A stretch of 64,000 nt of DNA from Dipteris shenzhenensis (Eukaryota > Polypodiophyta > Polypodiopsida > Gleicheniales): NCBI GenBank assembly GCA_047967505.1, contig CM106539.1; one strand, 5' to 3'. A model generated the notes under the pieces. The model ran no database searches. It worked only from the letters and a program-made list of their open reading frames with translations, and had not been told where the DNA came from. Positions within the stretch are counted from its first letter, which is position 1; each line of letters starts with the position of its first letter. Both the position numbers and the translations under genes were made by a program. Below are positions 1 to 10,595 of the stretch, in pieces.

Positions 1-758
1 TAAATGCACAGGCATACAAGAACGTGTCTGAAGGGGCAATGAAGGTTTTGTAGATTTTGCTATCCCCAGCTGCCATTGCATGCAACAATGATACTCAGTA
101 GACTAGACCATGTTGACAGCAACAAGTACAAGGAAAGCCTCCTTTGCATTTGCCAACAAATACAAAATATTGACACAAGAATGAGCACACCCTTCTTCCA
201 TTGGTTGGTTGCTTTACATGTCAATGTGGAAACATATATCCTTTCATTGAGAGCTTCAATAACAAAACCAACGTTATTCTTAAAATGTGAACGAAAGGAT
301 ATCTTCATGAATGCATTCAATAAGAAGATTAGCTTCCTGTGGCAATCAAATATGGATATATAGTTCACCATGGACGTGCCATATGCTACTGCGTCTTATT
401 GCCCTTCATACATCACAAAGATGGATATCACAATTACAAAATCGATGTGAGATACGTTGACTGCATGCATACAAAAAAACAATCCCACACAAGAGAGATT
501 GAGGAAAATGCAGAATGCTTTTCTGCATGCCACAAATGAGTACACAACTTGTGGCATTTATCACTTTATCCCTACCCTTACATAGGTCCACCAGGGACTT
601 CCAATTCATTAATACAAATGAAATAGGCAAAAGGGCATTCATTCTAAACCGTAAAGAACAGCTACAAGTGCTTGACAATGACTCGACTAACATTTCTTGC
701 CAAATAATTATTAACAAATGGGAGGTAGCAAGCTAAGGGTGTCCACTTGCGGGGGAGT
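1..758 (+). pseudogene. Helitron Rep-protein fragment (copy A)
   Basis: This is the middle part of a Helitron Rep/helicase protein, broken by stops and frame changes. Readable pieces include the stretch at about 343-430, whose translation (NMDIQFTMDVPYATASYCPS then YITK) resembles the conserved Helitron segment after the Rep domain, and the stretch at 515-735 with LSLPLHRSTRDFQFINT, resembling the downstream block before the helicase. The HUH motif lies upstream of the window for this copy but is visible in copy B at 31331-31354. No helicase domain follows. The sequence ends near GCGGGGGAG/TGTGACACCCC at about 748-766. It is non-functional as it stands. Confidence 0.7.
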
Positions 759-806
759 GTGACACCCCCTCGAGTGAAAATACAAGGGTTTTGCTTCGGT
801 GTAAAA

Positions 807-1445
807 TACCTCGATCGAGGTATCATCTCCAATGAAATTGGCACACGTGGACATTCGAACCAAGCAAATACGTCGATCGAGGTCTTCCATTTTAATCCAC
901 TGAATTGAGCCTGTACCTTGATCGAGGTATCGTGGCAAGACAACTATACCTCGATCGAGGTATCGTGGCAAGTCCACATACCTCGATCAAGGTATCATGG
1001 ATAGATGACATGTGTCATGTCAAATACCACAATCAAGGTATGTGGCATCCGACATGGTAGTTGGAATACCTCGATCGAGGTACTGTGGTAAGTCCACATA
1101 CCTCGATCGTGGTATGCTCAACCGATGACAGGGCGGCATGTCAAATACCACGATTGAGGTATGTGGCATCCGACATGTTATTCAACATACTGTGCTAGCA
1201 GCTGACATACCTCGATCGAGGTATCGTGGCATGTCCAATACCTCGATCATGGTATGCTGGACCGATGAGGTATGTGGCATGTCAAATATGTGGCATGTCA
1301 AATACCATGATCGAGGTATGTCGCATGTCATATACCACGATCGAGGTATGTGGCATCGCACGTGGTATGCTGGACCGATGAGGTATGTGGCATGTCAAAT
1401 ACCACGATCGAGGTACATGGCATCAGCATACCTCGATCGTGGTAT
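807..1445. repeat. Array of TACCTCGATCGAGGTA palindromes
   Basis: At least ten imperfect copies of a 16-bp palindrome (TACCTCGATCGAGGTA and variants such as CCACGATTGAGG) are separated by short spacers that often contain GGCATGTCAAAT or GTGGCATCCGACATG. The array lies directly upstream of the tnp2 promoter of the decayed CACTA element. The first palindrome is at 807-822. Each unit could fold into a hairpin or present a dimeric binding site. Open frames across it (for example 1138-1467) are repeat artefacts. The same array in copy B is split by CACTA A1 (32273-32499 and 43838-44249). Confidence 0.9.
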
Positions 1446-1543
1446 TTTGAAGCACTTTCTTACCTGATAAAAATAACAAAAGGAAAAAAGAGGAAGCACT
1501 TTCTTACCGGGAAAAGTCCCACTTGGTGTTTCGTGGATTGGCC

Positions 1544-1551
1544 CTATAAAA
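1544..1551 (+). promoter_or_regulatory. TATA box of the decayed tnp2 gene
   Basis: CTATAAAA follows a GGCC and precedes AGAGAGG, about 740 bp upstream of the tnp2 reading frame. The surrounding 40 bp align with two tandem copies on the minus strand of CACTA A1 (37841-37930), where the box reads CTACAAAAG. Conservation between the elements supports a promoter. A GTGAGT at about 1700 and the long gap to the coding start suggest a leader intron. Copy B has the same box at about 44348-44355. Confidence 0.6.
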
Positions 1552-2065
1552 GAGAGGAAACATACCATTTTTCTAATAACTAGTTAGAGGAAGGAGGAGT
1601 TTGAAGAAGCAACTTTTCAAAGGGATTGGATTGAGGAGACAAGCATAAGCCTACAAACAAGGAGAAAGAGGAGGAAGAGAAATACCAAAAAGAGAAGAGG
1701 TGAGTCTTCTTTCTTTCACCAAATCTCTTTTTTTGTCCTTAACCTCTGAAAATCAAGCATGAAAATCAGCACATGGGCTTAGCAATGCAAGGAGAAACAT
1801 GGTTTAACACTCACAAAATGAAATATCACAAAAAATGAACCTACATTGCTTAAAGAGACACATCTTCTTGAAAATTTTCCTTTCACACAAGCAGAGAGGG
1901 AGAAGGGTGGAGAGGGAACACAAGTGTTGCGAGAGGGGCTGGGTGTGGGGAATAGAAAGGAGGAAGGTGAGGTCATCAAATATAAGGTGGAAGGAGAGAT
2001 TTTTGCTTTTCCTACAATAGAGTTGTGAAAGACGGCATTGTGCAGGGTTTTGGGTTTTAGCCCCA

Positions 2066-2182
2066 AGTGTCGCTATATAGCGACACTGTTCAGTCGCTAT
2101 ATAGCAACACTTAATATCCTAAAAGCGTCACTATATAGCAATGGAATAGGGCAAAGCATCACTATATAGCGATGGTTCAGGG
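2066..2182. repeat. CGCTATATAGCG repeats in the tnp2 leader
   Basis: Four imperfect copies of GTCGCTATATAGCGAC lie between the promoter and the tnp2 start. The same motif forms the subterminal arrays of CACTA A1 (32594-32764, 43557-43706) and of the A2 right end (49312-49446). An equivalent leader cluster sits at 37225-37293 in A1, so its position inside the tnp2 transcription unit is conserved between elements. Copy B carries this cluster at about 44870-44986. Confidence 0.85.
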
Positions 2183-2291
2183 CACTTATTTGAAGTAGAG
2201 AGGAAAGGAGCTCATGGGTGGCTAATTTTTGGATCTTAATGGATTTCCTTGCAGTTCATGTTGTGATTTTGGAGCTGTGTAGATTGAAGGG

Positions 2292-3937
2292 ATGAGAGGA
2301 AGCTCGTCAGATGATGCGCCAATGCCCAGGAGTGCAGAGTGGCTTATGGAGAGGTTGTATTGTCATTGCACTCATTGCAAGCAAGAAATACGACATCAAC
2401 ATTGTATTGTCATGCGCCACTTGTGGATGTATAGGGAGGAGCCCAAACTTGTAACCACCATTGGTGGTGCACGTGGTGATGGATCATCGGTAAGTCAATG
2501 ATATTTGAGTTCGTGATTAATATTGCATGTGTACACAACACGAAACCTTGAGACAAGATCTTATATTTATATGAAACCTTGAGACAAGATGAGGAGGGTG
2601 GTGAGGGTGCACATATACCCTCATACTTTGAGCAGGACTATAGTCTCCCAGATGTGCCAGATGACGACGAGGGTATGGTGGACATGATGGATTCCATTTT
2701 CAGGGGGACTACATCGCATGTACACATGATGCCCGAGTTTGAGGTCAAGATGCGAGAGTTGCAATCAACATGGTTGTACGACGGTGCTAGGATGTCCAAA
2801 CTACGAGCTTGTCTCTCAATCTTGAATCTGCAAGCAAAGTATGGGTGGTCGGCTTGGCCTTAATGAGGTTAGATCCTGCATTAATTTGTCTCATTATTTG
2901 GATATTGTTTGTTTTGAGAATCATCATGTATGTTTGAGAATCATCATTATTCAAAGCCTATGTATGTTTGAATTGCAATAGGTTGCTCCAGAAGATGTTT
3001 CCTACACCAAATACCATGCCCACGTCAAGAGATGAAGCAAAGAAGATGCTAACAATGGTGGGTATGGATTATGATACCATCCATGCTTGCCGTAATGATT
3101 TTGTTCTCTTTTGTCATGAACATAGAGATTTGGCCAGTTGTCTAGAGTGTGGGGAACAATGATATAGAGATAACTTGTATGGTGAGCAAATCCCAGTAAA
3201 GGTCTTGAGACACTTTCCCATCATTACAAGAATATAGCACATGTTTCGATGCAAATCCATAGCGGAGGTGATGACTTGGCTTGCATCTCATCGGTCCACT
3301 GATGACACATTCAGGATTCCCGTAGATTGTGCAGCTTGGAAGCACATAGACAATCAGTGGCTAGACTTTGCAAGGGAGCCACGCAACTTACATCTTGGGC
3401 TCACCATGGACGGCGTGAACCCTTTCGGGTTACACTCGACATGGCCCATAGTTTTGGTGAATTACAATATCCCACCATGGCTAACAATAAACAAGGGACA
3501 CCTCATGCTTGCACTACTTGTGCCAGGAAAGTACAAGGCCAAAAATATGGATGTGTACATGGCACCTTTGATAGAGGAGTTACAGATCTTATGGAGAGGA
3601 GTGTAGGTCTTTGATATTTCCAGAGCTCCTAAACATACCAATGACATTTTGGTCATGGGAATCTTGATGTGGACCATGCATGACTACCCAAGATATGGAG
3701 TTCGCAGGTATGTGGTTGTGTCTTTACATGTATAATATAGGATTATGCTTTTATGTCTCTCTTTCGCACGCATGTCTTATACTAACAGATTCATGCATGC
3801 GTGCATGACTTGTTACAAGTGGGTACCATGCTTGTCTTGTTTGTGAACCGGGTTTGAGACTGCTTGCAGGATACTCCAACCATATGAGGAAAAATGCTTA
3901 TGAAGCTCATGCTCGATTCCTTCTGTTGGACAACCTC
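2292..3937 (+). pseudogene. CACTA tnp2 transposase, 5' half, decayed (copy A)
   Basis: Tnp2 is the large transposase-like protein of plant CACTA elements. Exons align with the A1 gene: a zinc-finger-like start with LYCHCTHCKQEIRHQHC, an acidic segment ending in ILNLQAKYGWS, then MVGMDYDTIHACRNDFVLF, LRHFPII, RCKSIAEVMTWLASHRSTDD and LGLTMDGVNPFG, and MWTMHDYPRY. In-frame stops replace codons present in A1: TGA at about 3161 (CGA in A1), TAG at about 3236 (CAA) and TAG at 3604-3606 (CAG). The original ATG is TTG here, so the frame starts at a later ATG at 2292. The gene is cut off at 3937 and cannot be functional. Confidence 0.9.
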
Positions 3938-5320
3938 TGTTGGAAAAATGCTTATGAAGCTCATGCTCGATTCCTTCTGTTTATCTCCGGAAAGTCAAAG
4001 GTAATGGATAAGAAGGAGTTGACAGCAAGGATGTGGAGGCCTATAAAGTACTTACTTGACAAGTATGCATCCATGGCAGCACAAAAACTTTTAAAGAAAG
4101 AATGGTTTTTTGGAAAGAAAGACACAGACCACTGCATGGAAGAATGCTTCAATGTACAGGTGAGGCGTGATGCAGTGCATAGTGCCATTAAGTATTTGCT
4201 ATCAGAAAAACAAATTCCACTTAGTCATTGTAACATTGACTATAATGTGGTCAAGCATATAGCTTCTTTGTCAACACCCAAGGTAAAGCTATGGGCAAAT
4301 AGGTGGATTAAAAAGGATGAAGATGGGTTAGAAATAGTAACCTCTTACATGAGAAAAGAAATCCCACAACAGGTGGTTGCATATGTGGAAAGATTAATCA
4401 GCGAGATAAGGATGCCAACAGATATGCACCAAAGCTTTCAATTCAATGTAGAGGTTACGGCAGAGTCTAGAAAGCTTGTGAACTTCAGGGGAGTTTCAGA
4501 AGATGACTTCATCAAGAATGAGTCAGCATGGGACAAGCCACAACTATTCTTTATCAATGAAGTTTCTAGCGATGATATCCATAACTTCATTGATAGAATA
4601 GTATATACCACCATTAGCAAAGTGGCAATATGCAACATTGTCATTTTTGTTGATAAAAAAGACAAAGAAGCCATGCAGGTTACTCTAGAGCGAGCATATT
4701 CATCAGATTTGAAGATCTATAATGGTGTTTATGCAGCAAAGAGAGACAAGAGAGAATGTGGCATAGTGATTCAATCTCTTGAATCATTCTTCTTGTGTAT
4801 GCGGAGTCCCAACCCTGATCACTCCTTACAAAAGTACATAAGAGGGAATTCAAATAATTTGAGATTGATGCTAGAAGAGCAAGATATTCCCAGGTCTGTA
4901 CATTATTAAAAAAACAACTATGGAAGTCCTACAAAAAGTGGGAGTCTCTTGCTTACCATGATGGAGAATTTACTACCGGCAGGTTGGGAGGTCACCTTGT
5001 GCAGGATGGGATATTTATTTGAGGATCTCCTCAGAAAAGCCAACTCCACAAATATTATTGAAAACAAGCATTTCATGGCTTATTTTCAGCTTCAAGCAGA
5101 TCTAACCACAGGCTATGAAAAAGAGGTAGAGCACAAGGAGAATGATGACATGGATGATGACCTTGAAGATCATAATGTCCCAGTTGATGATGATGAAAAG
5201 ATGGACTTACATGACCCGTTCAGAGAGAGATTGGTGGATGAAGAGAAAGATGATGATGCCTTCTTTGATAATTATGGCTCGCAGGGTTATGTAAAAAGAC
5301 CACTACGACAATACTTAGCG
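3854..5320 (+). CDS. Chimeric open frame: tnp2 fragment joined to an unrecognised domain
   Basis: One frame runs across this span with a single stop (TAA at 4907-4909). About the first 40 codons are tnp2-derived (MRKNAYEAHARFLLLDNL) and include a second copy of the same peptide created by filler DNA. From about 3985 the sequence is unrelated to tnp2: a basic helical stretch, then SKVAICNIVIFVDKKDKEAM, GIVIQSLESFFLCMRS, and after the stop NNYGSPTKSGSLLTMMENLL and NIIENKHFMAYFQLQ, ending in an acidic segment. The order ESFFLCMRS, PTKSGSLL and IIENKHF faintly recalls the C-terminal half of N4/N6-type methyltransferases, but no catalytic DPPY motif is visible, so this is only a suggestion. GTATGA at 5321 is a good donor to the next exon at 5413. 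The upstream limit of the original gene is lost. Confidence 0.5.
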
Positions 5321-5412
5321 GTATGAACTCTCTATTTCTTAACTAAATACAAATTTTTAAATAAGATTTAAATTTAAAGATAATGAATCTAATCTCTCAT
5401 ATTTGTTTACAG

Positions 5413-6586
5413 GCAATAGAGGGAGAAGAAATAGATGAAGTCAATATGGAGGCACTTCCTTCTACTTTAGCAATGCAACCACCTCTAAATTTGATCGAAG
5501 AATCCCATGAGCACAAGAGCTTTAAAGACACCATGGAAAAGCAGAATGACCACAAACATAGAATACAAGCTATGATAGACACCCATTCTGGAAATTTAGC
5601 TGCATTTGATAAAATGGAAAGCTCATTTGAAATTAGGATTGTTTTGAAATGAGAAACTCAATATTTGAGCTTTGGTAGAGAGGAGCTTTTAATCCTCTCC
5701 AATCCTTTAAAAGAGGTTAATGACAATGTTATCCTGGCCATTCTCAGGTAACGTTTGTTTAATTGTTGCTACTTCAATGAGCTAACATTTGTTTATTTGT
5801 TTACAGTCAATTTCCTAGTGCAGAATGTAAATCAATTCTATGAGCTAACATTTGTTTATTTCTTAATGCAGTGTAGTTATTTCTCAGCTTCCTAGTGCAG
5901 TGCAGAATCATGTCTACATGCTCGATGCTCTCCTTTCTTCTATTCTTAGCTCTCCTCAAAAGACTATAGAAGATGCTTGTACTTGGTTAAGCCCTTTGAA
6001 TTTAGATGGGGTGCGAGTCATCTTTATGCCTTATCATGAGGAGTAAGTATCAACTCCAACCTTATTTTAACTATTTCTTTGGCAAGTTTGTGTAAAACAA
6101 TAATCATTTTTAATCTGGTCGTGTAGCTCACATTGGAGTCAAATCGCTTGGGACCTTGAAGTCAACCATTTGTGGTCTATGAATTCAATGGAAGGCTATC
6201 ATGCCAACTCCCCAAGGTAATTATTCTCTTTATATTTTTGTTACTTTCTTATTTTGTATCTTATGATCATGACATATTAATATATTTAATATGTCATGAT
6301 GGACAGTGCTACATATCAGCTAGTATCTGCTGTCATAACAACCACGGAGCAACAAGACCAAGTAGAATTCAAACGACGTCTACCAGTGGAGCAAAAAGAT
6401 GGGCACAACTGTGGGTGGAGAGTTGCCTACAATTGCATGTTGTTTCTTAGAGAGAATTTTGATTTGGAGTTACCAGTCAAAATGGAATCATATACAGAAG
6501 CTGATCTACTAGTGTTTCGGGCTGAGAGTATTCAGCGTCTAATTGCTACCATTGGGAAACAACCTAAAAATATGACTACATTGTAG
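5413..6586 (+). CDS. Ulp1-type (C48) cysteine protease core, unit 1
   Basis: Ulp1 proteases cleave SUMO-like modifiers through a His-Asp/Asn-Cys triad. Four exons splice in phase: 5413-5747, 5872-6042, 6127-6216 and 6307-6586. They read ...NDNVILAILR, SVVISQLPSAVQNHVYMLDA, then SHWSQIAWDLE (His at 6131-6133) and LWSMNSMEG (Asn as third residue), then QKDGHNCGWRVAYNCML (Gln oxyanion residue; Cys at 6410-6412). It ends at TAG 6584-6586. One internal stop, TGA at 5650-5652, interrupts the first exon. The preceding frame at 4949-5320 splices into it in phase, so this is probably the C-terminal domain of a larger transposon-borne protein. Confidence 0.7.
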
Positions 6587-7055
6587 CATGTATAAAACCT
6601 TATCTTTATACTTGTATGCTTGTTCAAGCCTTAATTGGGATGTCTAAATCTCATAACTTTTTTATATTTTCCTCCAAGAGGAGAAGAGACTGAGTTTAAT
6701 GAAAGCATGCTATCTTTATACTTCTATGATTACTTAAACCTTATTTTTATTTGGGATGTGTAAATCTCATAACTTTTTAAAAATTTCCTCCAAGAGGAGG
6801 AGAGACACTCTAATGAAAGCATGTATGAAACCTTACTTTTTAAATTTTTGCTCCAAGAGGAGGAGAGACTCACTCTAATGAAAGCATGTATGAAACCTTA
6901 TCTGTAGTCTAATGAAAAAACCATTATTAATGTTGGGGAACAACCTAAAAATATGACTACATTGCAGCATGTATGAAATCTTATCTTTATATTTATATGC
7001 TTATTTAAGCCTTTATTTGGGATGTGTACATCTCATAACTTTTTTATATTTTTAT
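6587..7055. repeat. Spacer with short tandem repeats between Ulp1 units
   Basis: No coding signal is seen. The stretch contains three near copies of a block with CTCCAAGAGGAG followed by AGAGACTC and AATGAAAGCATG (about 6672-6900). It also has two copies of a block with AACAACCTAAAAATATGACT (about 6557 and 6939), the first lying at the end of unit 1. This suggests local slippage or gene-conversion tracts between units. Confidence 0.55.
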
Positions 7056-8029
7056 AGCAGAAGGAGGATGTAGAAGACATAGCAAGTGAAGAAGAATATG
7101 ATGCAGACTACTCTCTCAATAAGATGAGTCATGAAAATATGACTCTATTGCAGCAGATTGGAAGTTCATTCACCGCTATGTTGTTAATTCGACAACAACC
7201 TCATTTTTTTGAATTTGGTGAAGAAGAGATTTTAATCCTCTTGAATCCTAAGAAAGAGGTTAATGTCAATGTCATTACAACCATCCTTAGGTTTTTGATG
7301 CAACCTTTTCCTTGGCTTTATACTTTGCTTATTTTGATTAAACCCAAGAAGCTAATACTTTTTTCTTTTATATAGTAATGTTATAGCAAATTTTCCTCAA
7401 AATATACAAAGAGTTTCATATATGCTCGATCCTCTTATTTCGGAAGTGCTTAGCAACAAAGAAGAAACCATAGAGGATGTTTGTAAGTGGTTGAAGCACG
7501 TTCCTATGAATGAGGCATGAGTTATCTTTACAGCATATTATGAGAAGTAAGCATCAAACCCTACTGGGTTTTTCTATTGCATTGCTAGAATTGTCCCAAA
7601 CATAGTAATTATTCTTTATTGATAATGCAGCTCACATTGGAGTTTGGTGGTTGGACATCTTTGCTAAGAAGTGCTTCTTTGCCAACTCAATGACATCCAT
7701 CCATGGCACTGTGTTAGACTAAGTATAGACTACACTTGTTGTTACTTCTTGACATATAGATTGATATGCAATGCACATATTCACTATTGTTATATGTTCT
7801 GATGTGCAGATCGGCTCGAAAGTTAGTAGGTGCTATCGACACAGTAATGCGGCAATGTGACTTGGCACAATAAATAGAGTATATACCATGTTAGGTATCA
7901 CATCAAGAGGATAGCCACATCTATAATTGTGGATGGAGGGTGGGCTATAATTTCTTTTTGGTACTTGGTCAAATTTTTGAGATACAAAATGACACCACAC
8001 TATCAACATATACAGACTTGCATCTCTAT
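7056..8029 (+). pseudogene. Ulp1-type protease core, unit 2, degraded
   Basis: This is a second copy with the same exon order as unit 1. It reads LLQQIGSSFTAMLLIRQQPH with EEEILILLNPKKEVN, then FPQNIQRVSYMLDPLISEVL and IEDVCKWL, then SHWSLVVGHL (His at 7635-7637), and finally SHIYNCGWRVGYNFFLVL (Cys at 7928-7930). Stops occur after MNEA (about 7518), shortly after the HWSL block, and upstream of the Cys block. The catalytic His and Cys codons survive, but the frame does not. The segment following the HWSL motif is out of frame with the family. Confidence 0.65.
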
Positions 8030-9168
8030 GCATTTATAACACGTACCATTCGAGCAATCATTAAGGGCAACATTATGGACCCTCCCACAAGTCAATTAGA
8101 TAATCTCTCAGAGAAGTGCAAAATGAATGCCGTCAAAGAGTCAAAGGGGATAGAAGACCTCAACTCTACAAACATGGCTTCATTGGAAAAATTGGGAAGC
8201 TCTTTTAATGTTAGGGTTATGATTCATAGACCTCAGTATCTTGAATGTGGGGGAGAGGAGATTTCAATCCTCTTTAGAGCTTCAAATGAGGTCAATAACA
8301 ACATTATGATGGCCATTCTCAAGTTTGATACAAACTTTTTCTCTGCTTGATAATTCAATATTTTGATTAAATCTAATAAGCTAATATTCATTTATTTGTT
8401 GGTGTAGTATAGTTATCTCACGATTTTGTACAGCCGTACAAAACTGTGTGTATATGTTGGATTCCCTCCTTTCTCCTATACTTAGCGATAGCAGAAAGAT
8501 GATAGCCGATGTTTGTAAATGGTTATAGCCTTTACATTTACATGGTGTGCGAGTCCTATTTATGGCACATCACGAGATGTAAGTATCATGGCAACCTTTA
8601 TTTTCATCTTATACTGGCAACATTGTGTTAAATAATAATGGTTCTTAATTATTCGTGTAGGGAACATTGGAGTTTGGTGGTTTGGGACCTTGAAGACAAC
8701 TATTGTTGGTTTGTCAACTCGATTGCAAGCTTTCATGGCTCAATGCAAATGTAAGTATTCTATTAATCTATTGTTACTTCTATATTATGTACCTTATGTA
8801 ATAGACACATTAAATTTTTTAAATATGTCATGATGAGCAGGTCGATTGAGAAGTTGGTATCTGCTATCAGAGAAACATGACAGTACAAAGACTCGCTAGA
8901 CTTCCAAAAGCACTTAGTAGCAGAGCAGGAAGATGGGCATAGTTGTGGGTGGAGATTTGCCTATAACTGCATGTTGATTTTCAAAGAAATTTTCTCACTT
9001 AAGCCACAGGTGTCATCGGAAGACTCTTTGGAGCTCAAATATTCAGAGGAGGATATACAATTGTTTAGGACTGAAATCATTCGAGACCTAATTACTGCCA
9101 TTAGAATACAACGTGCAACTAAAGCAATATCAGAGCTTGCATTTAAGGAAGAGCACTGCACACTATAG
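8030..9168 (+). pseudogene. Ulp1-type protease core, unit 3
   Basis: This third copy is better preserved than unit 2. The first exon reads through from unit 2 (open frame 7940-8350) with LEKLGSSFNVRVMIHRPQYL and GGEEISILFRASNEVNNN. Later exons give YMLDSLLSPIL, GVRVLFMAHHEM, EHWSLVVWDLEDN (His at 8665-8667), WFVNSIASFHG and QEDGHSCGWRFAYNCML (Cys at 8944-8946). The frame closes at 9166-9168. In-frame stops interrupt it after CKWL (about 8527) and after SAIRET (about 8878). All catalytic positions (His, Asn, Gln, Cys) are retained. The unit 2/unit 3 junction lacks a stop, so an ancestral multi-core polyprotein is possible. Confidence 0.65.
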
Positions 9169-9410
9169 AAGAATTAGAGACTCAGTGTATACCTACAGCA
9201 CCACAGCCTCCACTAGAAGCATCAGAAGAGTTGCCACAGCTTGCGCTTGCATTTAAGGAAGAGGATACTAAGTCTACTCCGAAAGCACTACATACTATAG
9301 AAGAAGTAGAGACTGAGTGTACATCTAGAGCACCACAGCCTCCATTGGAAGCATCAGAAGAGTTGCCACAGTCTCCACTAGAAGCATCAGAAGAGTTGTG
9401 ATGCATGTAT
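9169..9410. repeat. GAAGCATCAGAAGAGTT short repeats
   Basis: Three copies of a roughly 30-bp unit containing GAAGCATCAGAAGAGTTG (about 9217, 9352 and 9388) and two copies of a longer block around TTGCATTTAAGGAAGAG follow unit 3. In one frame they would encode an acidic Glu/Ala/Ser-rich tail, but stops intervene. From 9411 to 9696 nothing is recognised (AT-rich). Confidence 0.6.
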
Positions 9411-9696
9411 GATGTTGTGTTCGTATACATGCATGAGGAGCATATTCTCATGATGTTGTTTATTCCATGAATATTATGGTTGACATTTATTTGTTGCAAT
9501 GTATGAATCATGATGTAGTTTTTGTTGATTATACACCAATTTGTGACTTATTACTTAAGTGGCATTTAGTCATGATATATATATATTTATTTCATGCACA
9601 CAATTTTATGATATGAATGTGTGAGGATGTGATTATTTGGAAATATAACCTTGTGTGATGAGAATTTTGATATGAATATGTGATGATGTAATATTT

Positions 9697-10515
9697 GTAA
9701 TATATTTCACTCCAAAGTATCAATTCCCAATACTCTACTCACTTAAAGTACAGCATTCTCAATGCTCTACAAAATTTTATTTAGTTGGACAGTCTCCACT
9801 CACTTAAAGTAGAGCATTCCTAATGCTTCTCTCACTTTATTCCAACCCTTATCCTTATCATAGCAAACACATCGTGCCTTAGTGCACTTTTATGCTTCCA
9901 TCCTAGTCCTTCCACAGACACTCTCTTATTTCTTACATCCTAGTCCTTCTGATTAACTTGTATTTGTCTTTCACTTTAGTCTTCCCTCGCTTTCTATCCC
10001 TTCAAGACACTCTCTTATTTCTTACATCCTAGTCCTTCTGATTAACTTGTATCCGTCTTTCACTTTACATCTTTCCTCACTTTCTATCGCTCTCTCTCTC
10101 TCTCTCTCTCTCACTTGTAATATATTTCACTTCAAAGTATCAATTCCCAATGCTCCACTCACTTAAAGTATAGCATTCCCAATGCTCTGCAAAATTTTAT
10201 TCAGTTGGACAGTCTCAACTCACTTAAAGTAGAGCATTCCCAATGCTTCTCTCACTTTATTCCAACCCTTATCCTTATCATAGCGAACACATCGTGCCTT
10301 AGTGCACTTGTATTCTTCCATCCTAGTCCTTCCACAAACACTCTCTTATTTCTTACATCCTAGTCCTTCTCAGTAACTTGTATTCTTCTATCCTAGTCCT
10401 TCCACAAACACTCTCTTCTTTCATCCATCCTAGTAACTTGGATTCTTCTATCCTAGTTCTTCCACAAACACTCTCTTCTTTCATCCATCCTAGTGCTTCT
10501 TATTAACTTGTATTC
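9697..10515. repeat. Direct tandem duplication, about 421-bp period
   Basis: The block beginning GTAATATATTTCACTCCAAA at 9697 recurs at about 10118 with only scattered differences. The two copies are separated by a CT-dinucleotide run at about 10090-10112. Inside and after it a shorter unit (CATCCTAGTCCTTC with CACTCTCTT, about 55-65 bp) repeats several times to about 10565. No reading frame is supported. It could be upstream non-coding sequence of the ORF at 10596. Confidence 0.8.
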
Positions 10516-10595
10516 TTCCATCCTAGTCCTTTCACAAACACTCTCTTCTTTCTTCCATCCTAGTCCATCTTCATTTCTTTATCATCTCCCCACCC

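Larger units (their letters stand above)
1..3937 (+). repeat. Direct duplication, copy A
   Basis: This segment matches 31467-32499 joined to 43835-46754 in the same orientation. By eye there are about 4 mismatches in the first 1,033 bp and under 20 in the next 2.8 kb, so identity is above 99%. It begins inside a Helitron at the window edge, so the true left limit is outside. The match ends at the shared CAACCTC (3931-3937), where this copy switches to unrelated sequence while copy B continues as tnp2. Both copies share the same nonsense codons, so the decay came before the duplication. Confidence 0.93.

Noticed and set aside
748-1445. Possible solo LTR beginning TGTGACACCCC after a GGGGGAG tract
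   Set aside because: No matching CA end with target duplication and no second LTR were found, so it is mentioned only as an alternative for the Helitron junction.
1138-1583. Open frames reading TTIEVCGIR and PRSRYRGMSNTSI
   Set aside because: Artefact of the ACCTCGATCGAGGT palindrome array, which is promoter-proximal non-coding DNA.
9697-10515. CRISPR-like or satellite array
   Set aside because: Only two long copies plus irregular short units without uniform spacers; this is an ordinary tandem duplication in a plant genome.
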